From: Pedobacter chitinilyticus
GTDB taxonomy: Bacteria; Bacteroidota; Bacteroidia; Sphingobacteriales; Sphingobacteriaceae
NCBI RefSeq assembly: GCF_003313385.1
Contig: NZ_QMHN01000005.1
Coordinates: forward strand, 1 to 64,000
Direction of reading: 5' to 3'
Length of the DNA stretch: 64,000 nt
Every line of letters begins with the position of its first letter. Positions within the stretch are counted from its first letter, which is position 1. Below, in pieces: positions 26,509-34,838 of this stretch. Both the position numbers and the translations under genes were made by a program. The notes beneath the pieces are model-generated. The model made no database searches, was not told where the DNA came from, and saw only the letters and a program-made list of their open reading frames with translations.

Positions 26509-27738
26509 ATGGAGTACAACGTTCATACCCTCAAAAATGGCATCCGCTTATTGCATGTTCCCGCCGCATCAGCGATTTCACATGCTTGCATTTTAGTCAA
26601 TGCAGGCTCACGTGATGAGGATGAGCAGCAAATGGGATTGGCCCATTTTATTGAACACTTGATTTTTAAGCGCACCGAGAAACGCAATACCACCCAAATA
26701 TTGAATAGATTGGAAAGTGTTGGCGCCGATTTGAACGCTTACACGACCAAAGAGTACACCTGTATCCACGCTTCCTTTCTTCATCCATTTTTAGATAGGA
26801 CCCTCGAACTTTTCAACGATATTGTTTTCCATTCTACCTTTCCAGAAGAGGAGATGGAAAAAGAAAAAGGGGTGATTTTAGATGAGATCGCTTCTTATTT
26901 GGACCAGCCCGAAGAGGCGATTAATGATGATTTCGAAGATTTGCTCTTTAAAGGGCATCAGTTGGGTAAAAATATCTTAGGTACTCCAGAAACAGTTGAA
27001 AAACTATCTAAAAAAGATATCCAAGCATTTGTAAAAAACCACTACCGAACAGATCAAATTGTGGTGGCGGTACTTGGGAATTATAACTTTAATAAGCTGG
27101 TTAAAATAGGGGAGAAGTATTTTGCAGAGATTGAGGAAAATACAGCGGCCAGCCAAAGGGTAGCACCTTCAGGAAATCCAGCCTTGCACCAAATGGTGGA
27201 TAAGCAAATAGCACAAAGTCACTGCATGATGGGCATGCAAACCTACTCATTGCACCATCCTTACAAAACTGGGTTACTATTGCTGAATAATTTATTTGGC
27301 GGTACAGGTATGAGTTCTATCCTTAACTTGCAGCTCAGAGAGAAATATGGCATCGCCTACACCATCGAATCTGCTTATAGCCCGCTTTCTGATACAGGCA
27401 TTTTTGCCATTTATTTTGGAACGGACGTAGAAAAAGCTGAAAAGGCCATGAAACTTATCCGTAAGGAAATGGATAAATTGAAGCAAAAGCCTTTAACAGA
27501 AATACAACTTCATAAAGCACAAAGTAAATTCATTGGCCAGATAGCGCTTGGCGAAGAAAATAGAATTGGTTTGATCATCGCCATGGCTAAAAGCTTACTG
27601 GATTACCAGCATATCGATAGTTTAGAGACCGTATTCCAAAAAATAAGAAAAGTTACCGTGAAGGATATGACGGAAATTGTGAATGAGGTTTTTGACCAGC
27701 GCCAATGGACCAGTCTAGTTTTTAATCCAACGGAATGA
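26509..27738 (+). CDS. M16-family zinc peptidase (PqqL/YmxG type)
   Basis: A protein of 409 residues. The inverted zinc motif HFIEH (within MGLAHFIEHLIFK, about 45-49) is followed some 75 residues later by the third ligand region GVILDEIASYLDQPEEAIND. The second half has the M16 C-terminal pattern with GGTGMSSILNLQLREKYGIA. No signal peptide, so it is likely cytosolic, as in the YmxG-like processing peptidases. The start follows from the promoter box just upstream; a frame of 25 more codons upstream has no family similarity. It is 68 bases upstream of def. Confidence 0.9.
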   Translation: MEYNVHTLKNGIRLLHVPAASAISHACILVNAGSRDEDEQQMGLAHFIEHLIFKRTEKRNTTQILNRLESVGADLNAYTTKEYTCIHASFLHPFLDRTLELFNDIVFHSTFPEEEMEKEKGVILDEIASYLDQPEEAINDDFEDLLFKGHQLGKNILGTPETVEKLSKKDIQAFVKNHYRTDQIVVAVLGNYNFNKLVKIGEKYFAEIEENTAASQRVAPSGNPALHQMVDKQIAQSHCMMGMQTYSLHHPYKTGLLLLNNLFGGTGMSSILNLQLREKYGIAYTIESAYSPLSDTGIFAIYFGTDVEKAEKAMKLIRKEMDKLKQKPLTEIQLHKAQSKFIGQIALGEENRIGLIIAMAKSLLDYQHIDSLETVFQKIRKVTVKDMTEIVNEVFDQRQWTSLVFNPTE

Positions 27739-27794
27739 TTTTAAGGATTCCAATCGCTTAAACCCTTCATTTTTACCTTCTACCTTATTTTTCT

Positions 27795-27802
27795 TAACTT
27801 TG
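27795..27802 (+). promoter_or_regulatory. -7 promoter box of def
   Basis: TAACTTTG matches TAnnTTTG and ends 4 bases before the def ATG. Transcription from it should begin at or next to the start codon, implying a leaderless mRNA. Confidence 0.6.
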
Positions 27803-27806
27803 CACC

Positions 27807-28364
27807 ATGAAATTATCAATTGTTGCCTACGGAGACCCAGTTTTAAAAAAGGTATGTGAACCGATAGAGAAAGACTACCCTAATCTGAGCGAACTGATAG
27901 AGAATATGTGGGAAACCATGTACAACGCTAGTGGTGTAGGCTTGGCAGCACCACAAGTTGGTTTGCCTATTCGTTTATTTGTGGTAGATACAGGCGACAA
28001 CGATGATGAGCCTCGCTATAAAAAAGTGTTTATTAATGCACAAATCTTAGAAGAAAGTGGCGAGCCTTGGGGTTTTACCGAAGGCTGTTTGAGCATTCCA
28101 GAAATACGTGAGGAAGTGTTTCGTAAGCCTAATATTGTCATTAGCTATTATGATGAGAATTGGGAAAAACATGAAGAAAATGTTTCGGGATTTGCTGCTC
28201 GTGTCATTCAGCACGAATATGACCACATTGAAGGAAAGCTTTTTACCGAAAAAATTAATCTGTTGCGTAAACAACTAATCAAGGGTAAGCTTGATAAAAT
28301 TTCGAAAGGCGAAATTAGAGCAGATTATAAAATGAAGTTCCCTAGACAGAATAAAAAAAGATAA
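27807..28364 (+). CDS. def: Peptide deformylase
   Basis: A protein of 185 residues. All three signature motifs are intact: GVGLAAPQVG (43-52), EGCLS (92-96, metal Cys) and HEYDH (136-140, metal His and catalytic Glu). It removes the formyl group from nascent proteins at the ribosome. The Bacteroidota-type insertion DTGDNDDEPR (61-70) is acidic. It ends directly at a shared bidirectional terminator. Confidence 0.97.
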   Translation: MKLSIVAYGDPVLKKVCEPIEKDYPNLSELIENMWETMYNASGVGLAAPQVGLPIRLFVVDTGDNDDEPRYKKVFINAQILEESGEPWGFTEGCLSIPEIREEVFRKPNIVISYYDENWEKHEENVSGFAARVIQHEYDHIEGKLFTEKINLLRKQLIKGKLDKISKGEIRADYKMKFPRQNKKR

Positions 28365-28397
28365 AAAAGGCCAGCAATTATAGCTGGCCTTTTTTGT
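28365..28397. terminator. Bidirectional terminator of def and the GHL10 gene
   Basis: AAAAGGCCAGC (28365-28375) pairs with GCTGGCCTTTT (28383-28393) and has A-rich and T-rich flanks, so it can stop both convergent genes. It begins on the base after the def stop. Confidence 0.9.
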
Positions 28398-30470
28398 TTA
28401 TAGCACAATTAGTTTAATGTTTTTCTTGAAGCTATTGTCTGAAAGGCTTAAGACATAATGCCCTTTTGGGAGGTCTTGTCTCAACGAGAGTTGATAAGAA
28501 CTATTTCCTACTTGCGTGTTGAATTCTTCCTCGTGAATCACTTGACCATAAAGATTCACTAGTTTGGTTTTAATTGACTTTCCTGCAAAGTTTTCTATAC
28601 TGAAATTGATGTGCTTTTGTGTTGGATTTGGAAATGCTTTCGCGCTAACTATCATTAGTTCATTAAAGTTTACACTAGCAAATGTCGGTTCAGAACGAGT
28701 TCCATCTTTGTCAAACTGGATAAGCCGATAGTAGTTAATTCCATTTGCAGGAGTACTGTCCCAAGCAATATAGTTTTTAATCGATTGGGTATTTGTGGTG
28801 GAAGATTTTTGTTTATCCAGGTAATTAAAAACACCGTCGACCCCAGCTTTCTCAATTAAAAAATAATCGCTGTTCACTTCACTTGCTGTTGACCATTCAA
28901 TTTTGATTCTATTGTTATCTTTTTTAGCAGCAAAGTTGATGAGTTTAACAGGCAATACCGTTGGATCGGCAACTACATTGCTGGCAACGCTTTCATTGCT
29001 AATTCGGTCTAGAGAAGTTACGGCATAGTAATAAGAAGTGCCCGCTCCAGGAGTTACCGCATTGTCGGTATAACTAAGGTCGGTGCTCGGAACAACGGCA
29101 ATTAAATTGGCGGAATTGTTATAGTCGATGGTGGCCGAAGTTGAACGATAAACGGCATATCTCACCACTTTTTGCAGTTCGTCTGTGGTGGCTGTTGGAG
29201 CAGTCCATGTAAGTTTTGTTTTGCCCGATTGAAGACTTGTTGCTAAATCAGTAGGCTCTGCAGGTGCAGTATTATCTATCCAGCTCATGCTTGGCACTAA
29301 CGCCAAAGTACTGTACTGATTAGCGATTAAATTGGTTCGGAAATTAAAAGTGTTGGCATTTAATGTAGTGGTGTTGTAATAAGCAACACCTTTTAAGTTT
29401 GTGGTTCCTCTTACCAAATTTATTTGCTGTGATATTTCGCTGGTGTTCGTATTAAAGGCACCTTGCGTCGCATCACCAACTTTATAGGCTGCAATGCCAA
29501 TGGTAATGTGTCTAGCAGTATTAATGCTATTCCACCAATTAGTAACTACGCTGAAATTAGCATTTGGTTGGCCGATATACCAATACACTTGGGGCGTGAG
29601 ATAGTCCATCAGATTTTGCTCCATGATGTATTTGCTATCGATATATTGAACGCTATAATGCTCGGAGCCTCCTGTATTTGAGCCGATTGTAGGATTAGTA
29701 CTGTTCCTATAAATTCCAGATGGTGATATGCCAAATTTTACCCAAGGTTTTTGCGCCTTTATTGAGGCGTTGGTTTCAGTAACAAGCAAAGTGATGTTGT
29801 TTCTTCTCCAATCGCTCTTTTGAGCCAAAGTATATCCTCTAGGTTCTTGGGTTAAAGTTAAATCATCTTGGGCTCCAATATTTGCTTGATAAAAATAGTC
29901 GTCAAAATGAATACCATCAATATCATAATTAGTTACGATCTCCATAATCACTTGGTTAATGTGATTTCTAACAGCAGTTAGGCCAGGGTCTAAATAATGA
30001 ATGCCTGAATTAGTTACCACACGCATATTAGCCTGTTTTGCTGGATGTGAACTAGGGAGGGCATTATAAGAAGAAAGTGTAGTGGCCACCCGATAAGGAT
30101 TTAACCAGGCATGTACTTCCATTCCTCTTTTATGTCCTTCATCGATCACAAATTGTAGTGGATCAAAATTATTAGCAGGCGCTTGATTGTATGTTCCAGT
30201 AAGAATGGTTGCCCAAGGTACAATGTTGCTTTTGTACATCGCATCTGATAGACTTCTGGCCTGAAAATAAACGGTGTTGATGCCAAGTTCTTTATAGCTA
30301 TCCAATATGGCAATCATATTGCTCTTCTGTGTAGTTTGTACCGTGCTTTTTGGCCAATCTGTGTTAGAAACTGTAGTAAGCCAAGCGGCTCTTACCTCTC
30401 GTTTAGGATTTTGAGCTATTGCGTTAATTTGCAGTAAAAGGATGCCTAGATAAAGTAAAAGTTTTTTCAT
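28398..30470 (-). CDS. GHL10-type glycoside hydrolase with T9SS sorting domain
   Basis: A secreted protein of 690 residues. Signal peptide 1-19; about 22-390 is a glycosyl-hydrolase-like-10 (DUF187/YngK) TIM barrel with REVRAAWLTTVSNTDWPKS, DEGHKRGMEVHAWLNPYR, YDIDGIHFDDYFY and a DYLTPQVYW strand. About 400-510 is a fibronectin type III domain; then a beta linker; the final 80 residues are a type A T9SS domain (AFPNPTQKHINFSI to the end). The GHL10 family is linked to peptidoglycan-related sugar cleavage, but its activity is not settled. It is expected at the cell surface or outside the cell. Confidence 0.88.
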   Translation of the reverse strand: MKKLLLYLGILLLQINAIAQNPKREVRAAWLTTVSNTDWPKSTVQTTQKSNMIAILDSYKELGINTVYFQARSLSDAMYKSNIVPWATILTGTYNQAPANNFDPLQFVIDEGHKRGMEVHAWLNPYRVATTLSSYNALPSSHPAKQANMRVVTNSGIHYLDPGLTAVRNHINQVIMEIVTNYDIDGIHFDDYFYQANIGAQDDLTLTQEPRGYTLAQKSDWRRNNITLLVTETNASIKAQKPWVKFGISPSGIYRNSTNPTIGSNTGGSEHYSVQYIDSKYIMEQNLMDYLTPQVYWYIGQPNANFSVVTNWWNSINTARHITIGIAAYKVGDATQGAFNTNTSEISQQINLVRGTTNLKGVAYYNTTTLNANTFNFRTNLIANQYSTLALVPSMSWIDNTAPAEPTDLATSLQSGKTKLTWTAPTATTDELQKVVRYAVYRSTSATIDYNNSANLIAVVPSTDLSYTDNAVTPGAGTSYYYAVTSLDRISNESVASNVVADPTVLPVKLINFAAKKDNNRIKIEWSTASEVNSDYFLIEKAGVDGVFNYLDKQKSSTTNTQSIKNYIAWDSTPANGINYYRLIQFDKDGTRSEPTFASVNFNELMIVSAKAFPNPTQKHINFSIENFAGKSIKTKLVNLYGQVIHEEEFNTQVGNSSYQLSLRQDLPKGHYVLSLSDNSFKKNIKLIVL

Positions 30471-30541
30471 TTGCGGTTTATATGATTGATCTTAACCAAA
30501 ATAAGAATAAAGCCGCAATCTTTCGCAATAAAAAGCATAAT

Positions 30542-30573
30542 AAAAAAGCCAACTCATTGAGCTGGCTTTTCGA
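30542..30573 (-). terminator. Terminator of the sigma/anti-sigma/adhesin operon
   Basis: AAAAGCCAACTC and GAGCTGGCTTTT form a stem with one mismatch around an ATT loop. On the minus strand it is followed by a T-rich run and lies 21 bases past the stop of the last operon gene. Confidence 0.75.
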
Positions 30574-30593
30574 TCATATAGTTTGTCTGGTTA

Positions 30594-31622
30594 TTATTTG
30601 CGTAAGTAAATTTTTCCGTGAGTAGATTTTAAAACTATTTTTTCTCCCCCGCCATTTAGTTTGCCACTAATTGCGGTACCTCTTGAACTGTTGGAAAAAA
30701 GGGCATTGCCTGAATAAGTGTAGGTAAAATCACCATTAACTATCGTTGTGGCTCTCTTTTTTCCCGCTTCAGTTCTATCGCTAGTGGTAACTCCTTGACC
30801 CACTGCAATATTGCTTGATGATTCGGTGGTAGTTGTTTTAGCCTTTGGAGCAGCCGTAGCTTGCGCACCAGTTAAGGCATATACTTGTACATCCTGTCCA
30901 TCACCCTTAGTATTGTAAGTAATGGTCCTTAGCGTGTTATTTTCTTTGTTTTGTGTAGTCTCTGTAATCTCAAACTTGAGATCTTTTGCAGCATAAAGCG
31001 TTTCGTAAACAGTGCTGATACTCATATCCGCCTTCGCATTTTCAGGAACTTTGACGTCAACAAAGCCATAAACAGACACCAATGAGATAGGCCCTTTAAA
31101 AGATGGGCTTAAACTGCTTTCTATGTTCCCATGCAATGTTTTCACGCTTACAGGGCCTGTTATATTAGATAACTTGATGTTTTCATATTGCGTAGAGGCA
31201 TCAATCTCGCTTTTTAAGTTGCTTAGTGTTATCGGCTCATTGGTGCCATCACCGAACCCTGCGGTTTTGATTGACAGGTCAACGCCGTAAGGTAATTTGA
31301 TAGCTACTTTTAAAGAATTAGATCTGTCTACCGCCATAATTTCCGCCACTTGGTCTTTCTGTGAAATGCTTAATCCAATACCCGTATTATCAAATCCGCT
31401 ATTACCTAATACGGTCAGGCCTTCTGCACGTGGGTCAACCGCTTCTTGTTTACCTTTAGAAGTAATGATGATTTCTTTACCATCGTAACCCTCAACACTA
31501 AGGTTAATGATATTGTTAATCACTAATTTTCCGCTGCTTTTTGCAAGTTTGTACTCTTTTTGGGCAAATGCTTGTCCTGCTGCAACAAGCAGTACTAAAG
31601 CTACTATGATTATTTTTTTCAT
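30594..31622 (-). CDS. DUF4097-like beta-helix surface protein
   Basis: A protein of 342 residues with a signal peptide (1-20). The body repeats short strands (IDASTQYENIKLSNITGPVS, then SVKTLHGNIESSLSPSFKGP, ISLVSVYGFVDVKVPENAKA) as in DUF4097/putative-adhesin beta-helices, which are often the last gene of ECF sigma operons. The C-terminal part repeats this with a YSGNALFSNSSRGTAISGKL unit. A low-complexity Ala/Thr/Lys linker lies between. It is 20 bases downstream of the anti-sigma gene; probable target or sensor of that system, function unknown. Confidence 0.7.
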   Translation of the reverse strand: MKKIIIVALVLLVAAGQAFAQKEYKLAKSSGKLVINNIINLSVEGYDGKEIIITSKGKQEAVDPRAEGLTVLGNSGFDNTGIGLSISQKDQVAEIMAVDRSNSLKVAIKLPYGVDLSIKTAGFGDGTNEPITLSNLKSEIDASTQYENIKLSNITGPVSVKTLHGNIESSLSPSFKGPISLVSVYGFVDVKVPENAKADMSISTVYETLYAAKDLKFEITETTQNKENNTLRTITYNTKGDGQDVQVYALTGAQATAAPKAKTTTTESSSNIAVGQGVTTSDRTEAGKKRATTIVNGDFTYTYSGNALFSNSSRGTAISGKLNGGGEKIVLKSTHGKIYLRK

Positions 31623-31642
31623 TTGTTTGTTATATATGTGTC

Positions 31643-32407
31643 TTATTGAAATTGTTGTTTGGTTAGTAATGCAAAATATACTTGGTCTTTAACTACATCC
31701 ATGGTTGATGGATTGTCGGCCATGGCAATTAGCTTGTCGGTAGTTTCTGGATTATTACTGTGCCCAAGTACTTTTACCAATTCTAATTGTATCACTGGGT
31801 CTTTCTGTTTACTTAAACCTGCCGTTAATTGTTGTTGCACGTACTTATCGCCAGAAAACTTAGATAATACTTCCAATGTGGCTAAGCGTACGTTGTCATT
31901 TTCATCCTCGTTGAAAACTTGGCACAATACGGTTTTTAGTTTCTGATCAAGCTTATTTAAAGAACCCGCTTTAAGTACCGCATTTAATCTGCTAGCTACA
32001 GACAAACTATCTGCTAAGCCTGCATAAATTTCTTTATGTTGTTGTACTTTCGGTTGGTGGGTTACTAAACGTGTTGGTTTTTGGACTGCAACTTGCGTTT
32101 TGGGTGAAACCACTTCTGCAGGTAAATTAGCAGGCATTTCCACCTCATCTTTGTTGGATACTATTTGGCTCCCAGGTTTAGTCACCGTGTTTTCTTTTGA
32201 AAGGAACAAATAGGTGCCTACTACCATCATTAGCGAAGCCGCTACAGCCATCCAGGTATAGGTCAGCTTGCGTTTTTTCCTTTCCTGTAATAATTGGCGC
32301 TCCCTCATATTCCCCAAAATATTGCCTAGCATGTTTGGAGGCAAAGCTTCATTCTCAAAAGCCTCTTTGTGCTCTTGGACGTATCGCTTAAAAAAATCAT
32401 GTTCCAT
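31643..32407 (-). CDS. Putative anti-sigma factor with HEAT-like repeats
   Basis: A protein of 254 residues. The N-terminal 46 residues are cytosolic, with KRYVQEHKEAFENEALPPNM as in Bacteroidota anti-sigma proteins. One transmembrane helix follows (about 48-68), then a Pro/Val/Lys-rich linker and a periplasmic domain (about 150-254) of paired helices resembling HEAT repeats (DNVRLATLEVLSKFSGDKYV, DPVIQLELVKVLGHSNNPET). Its start overlaps the sigma gene end by 11 bases. Inference: it holds the sigma factor at the membrane and senses a signal through the repeat domain. Confidence 0.75.
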   Translation of the reverse strand: MEHDFFKRYVQEHKEAFENEALPPNMLGNILGNMRERQLLQERKKRKLTYTWMAVAASLMMVVGTYLFLSKENTVTKPGSQIVSNKDEVEMPANLPAEVVSPKTQVAVQKPTRLVTHQPKVQQHKEIYAGLADSLSVASRLNAVLKAGSLNKLDQKLKTVLCQVFNEDENDNVRLATLEVLSKFSGDKYVQQQLTAGLSKQKDPVIQLELVKVLGHSNNPETTDKLIAMADNPSTMDVVKDQVYFALLTKQQFQ

Positions 32408-32960
32408 AGTATGCCTTATCTTTTAATGCTAAATAAACTTTCTTTTTGGCTCGGTGGTATTGTGTCCGAACCGTGCTGTGGCTAATGCCCAGCATATTGC
32501 CAATTTCTTCTTGTCCCATATCTTCAAATAAATGTAGAGACATAATGGTCCGATAACCATCGGGTAACTGTTGTATGGCTGCTTTTACTTCATCCACCTT
32601 GCATTGAAACAAAAGTTCTTCATTCATGTCTAGTTCCTCTTCTGCTACTGCTTCTAGTTGACCATCTTCTGTAAAAACCATTTTTTTCTTTCTTAGGGTT
32701 GATATCGCCTGATTAAGTGCTATTCTTTTTAACCAGCCCTCAAAATTGTTTTGGTTTTTCAATTTTCCAATCTGCTCAAAAGCAGTGCAAAATGCTTCTT
32801 GTACAATGTCTTCCGTTTCAGCGCTGTTGCCCATTACTCTATAAACAGTATGGTAAATGCGCTTAGCGTATTTGTTGTACAGCATGGTATAGCCTTTTTC
32901 TTCTCCGGCCACACATTGCTTTACCAATTCTTCTTCGTTTATAGAAATGCTCAGGTGCAA
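32397..32960 (-). CDS. ECF RNA polymerase sigma factor
   Basis: A protein of 187 residues with sigma-2 (YNKYAKRIYHTVYRVMGNSA, DIVQEAFCTAFEQIGKL) and sigma-4 (IQQLPDGYRTIMSLHLFEDM, IGNMLGISHSTVRTQYHRAK) domains. It directs RNA polymerase to a small regulon. The reading frame begins at a TTG codon (32958-32960); no ATG lies between it and the upstream in-frame stop, so TTG is the likely start. It overlaps the anti-sigma gene, the usual layout for ECF pairs. Confidence 0.92.
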   Translation of the reverse strand: MHLSISINEEELVKQCVAGEEKGYTMLYNKYAKRIYHTVYRVMGNSAETEDIVQEAFCTAFEQIGKLKNQNNFEGWLKRIALNQAISTLRKKKMVFTEDGQLEAVAEEELDMNEELLFQCKVDEVKAAIQQLPDGYRTIMSLHLFEDMGQEEIGNMLGISHSTVRTQYHRAKKKVYLALKDKAYYGT

Positions 32961-33039
32961 GGGTTTTAAACTTAATTTGTACGTTAATAGTTAATTTGTT
33001 TTGGTGTAGCCTACTTCTTCTAAAGACTCAACCTGGTGT

Positions 33040-33738
33040 TTATCTAATGTTTTGCGCTTTCACAATTTTTTCAATCTCGGGTAATTTCTTTTTATAATCT
33101 TCTAAATTCCAATTTTTAACATAAGTGGCCATTGGAGGCATTCCCATTTGTTTACGCCTTTGGTCTAATTGGTCTATATCTACTATTGGATAAATGTAGC
33201 TTATGCCCGTTACCTTGTCTTTAAAGCCCTGACTTCCGTAATACTGCTTTCTTCCCTCTCTCATCGCAATGCGGTCTTCTAGGATTGCTAAATTACTTGA
33301 AAGGGTTTTTCCCTCTTTTTCTGCTTGTTGAACCAGAGATAGGTATTTTTTTTGTGTGTCTAAATCTGCATGCTGAATGACTAAAAATATACTTTGGCTT
33401 CCATTCATCCCTACTTCTTGAGGTCCCAACCAGCCATATTTTGTAAGGATAGCGTTAATTTTTTTTAAGTTAATCTCATCTTTTTCTTTAATGATGTTCC
33501 TAACGCTATCAAGTTTTGACGGACTAGCATTGCTTCTTGTCAAACTTGCAAGCTCAAATCTATATGACTGATCATCTTTGTAAATGGTGTCCAGCATAGG
33601 AAGTAATTCCATCTTAAATTTACTGCTATCAATGATAAAACTAGTTACCTGTGCATGTGCCTTTGCTTGAGTAAAAATAAGGACTGCTAAGCAAATGGTA
33701 GCTTGTTTTATAAATGTTGACGCGTTGTATGTTTTCAT
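33040..33738 (-). CDS. DUF6624-like secreted protein
   Basis: A protein of 232 residues with a signal peptide (about 1-29, ending AHAQ). The core has the DUF6624 signature: ILTKYGWLGPQEVGMNGSQS, FLVIQHADLDTQKKYLSLVQ and LEDRIAMREGRKQYYGSQG. Function unknown; some members accompany hydrolases or stress genes. It precedes the ECF operon on the same strand but is 79 bases from the sigma start; co-transcription is possible but not shown. Confidence 0.75.
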   Translation of the reverse strand: MKTYNASTFIKQATICLAVLIFTQAKAHAQVTSFIIDSSKFKMELLPMLDTIYKDDQSYRFELASLTRSNASPSKLDSVRNIIKEKDEINLKKINAILTKYGWLGPQEVGMNGSQSIFLVIQHADLDTQKKYLSLVQQAEKEGKTLSSNLAILEDRIAMREGRKQYYGSQGFKDKVTGISYIYPIVDIDQLDQRRKQMGMPPMATYVKNWNLEDYKKKLPEIEKIVKAQNIR

Positions 33739-33846
33739 AAAATTAACGAATAACTATATGATAGTCGCCAACGTTAATCTTTTGTTGCACACAAATAAGA
33801 AAAAAAGAAAAATATTTTTTGAAGGAAGCTTTGGTCGAAGCAAATG

Positions 33847-34488
33847 TTATTGCTCTGCGCTTCTAGCTTTGTCGCCATTAAAGATTTCCTGCACGAGTTT
33901 ACCCCAAGCAAAAGGGTTAAGCAGTGGGTTCGTTTGGCGCATGTTTACGTTCATCATCCTATCGAAATTATATCGATAGTTGGCATTGCTAATTTCGCCA
34001 GCATCACGGGGTAAGGTTAATTTTAAGCCGTTAATGCTTTGACGGGATAGATTTTTCTTAGCGATGGCCAAGTCGTCGTCGGCTATTTTCAACGAAAGAA
34101 AATCCTTATTGAACTCTTCAACCGTGGCCCAAGGGTTCACCCTAACCGTTTTTAGGTATACAATTTCAGATTTGATTTGAACCATTGCCGTATATTTATT
34201 GTCTACAATGTTTCTCGGCAATACCAAAGTTTTACTCGTGAAACCTACGGCAGAAAACATTACTGTATCACCAGGATTGACCACAAAAGAGAAGAAACCC
34301 TGATAATTGGCAGCATATTTTTGGCTCTTATTGCTAAGGTTGGTAATGGTTACATAAGGTACTACCATATTACTGTCAGCATCGGTTACAATACCCGAAA
34401 ACTGCACAAGTTTGTTGGTTTGGATTTTATCTTGAGCAAAAGCCAGACTTACAAAAAACAACAATATGATCGTTAAACTAAATCTCAT
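33847..34488 (-). CDS. Carboxypeptidase-like regulatory domain protein
   Basis: A protein of 213 residues with a signal peptide (1-18, ending AFAQ). Residues about 28-105 form a CarboxypepD_reg-like beta-sandwich: LVQFSGIVTDADSNMVVPYV, then YQGFFSFVVNPGDTVMFSAV and GFTSKTLVL. The rest is helical and ends NPFAWGKLVQEIFNGDKARS, typical of a Bacteroidota family of envelope proteins without a barrel. Function unknown. It lies downstream of the nfu/mrp pair on the same strand. Confidence 0.72.
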   Translation of the reverse strand: MRFSLTIILLFFVSLAFAQDKIQTNKLVQFSGIVTDADSNMVVPYVTITNLSNKSQKYAANYQGFFSFVVNPGDTVMFSAVGFTSKTLVLPRNIVDNKYTAMVQIKSEIVYLKTVRVNPWATVEEFNKDFLSLKIADDDLAIAKKNLSRQSINGLKLTLPRDAGEISNANYRYNFDRMMNVNMRQTNPLLNPFAWGKLVQEIFNGDKARSAEQ

Positions 34489-34557
34489 CTGTAATACAAT
34501 AATAATACAAATGTAGGCGCTAATGGGTTTCTATTTGGTTAAAATGTGTTAAAAGTG

Positions 34558-34803
34558 TTACGCTTGCTCTGCCAAATCAACGGCTACTACACCTTTAATT
34601 TCAGGCACATCTTTCATAATGGCCTGCTCAATTCCAGCTTTCATGGTCATGAAGCTCATTTTGCATGAACCGCAACTGCCCAATAATTTCACTTTTACAA
34701 TGTTTTCAGGAGTAATTTCTTCAATAGCCACATTTCCCCCATCAGCTATCAAATAAGGTCTGATAGTTTCCAAAGCTTGCTCTACTCGTGCTGTTAAATC
34801 CAT
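34558..34803 (-). CDS. NifU-like Fe-S scaffold (C-terminal domain only)
   Basis: A protein of 81 residues consisting of just the NifU/Nfu C-terminal domain, with the cluster-binding CGSC (in KLLGSCGSCKMSFMTMKAGI) and IRPYLIADGGNVAIEEI. It carries or delivers Fe-S clusters in the cytosol. It is 35 bases downstream of the Mrp ATPase gene and almost surely in the same operon. Mrp and Nfu are both Fe-S delivery proteins, so the pairing is functional. Confidence 0.92.
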   Translation of the reverse strand: MDLTARVEQALETIRPYLIADGGNVAIEEITPENIVKVKLLGSCGSCKMSFMTMKAGIEQAIMKDVPEIKGVVAVDLAEQA

Positions 34804-34838
34804 GTTTAATTATTTTAAAGTATAAAAATAGTAAAAAT

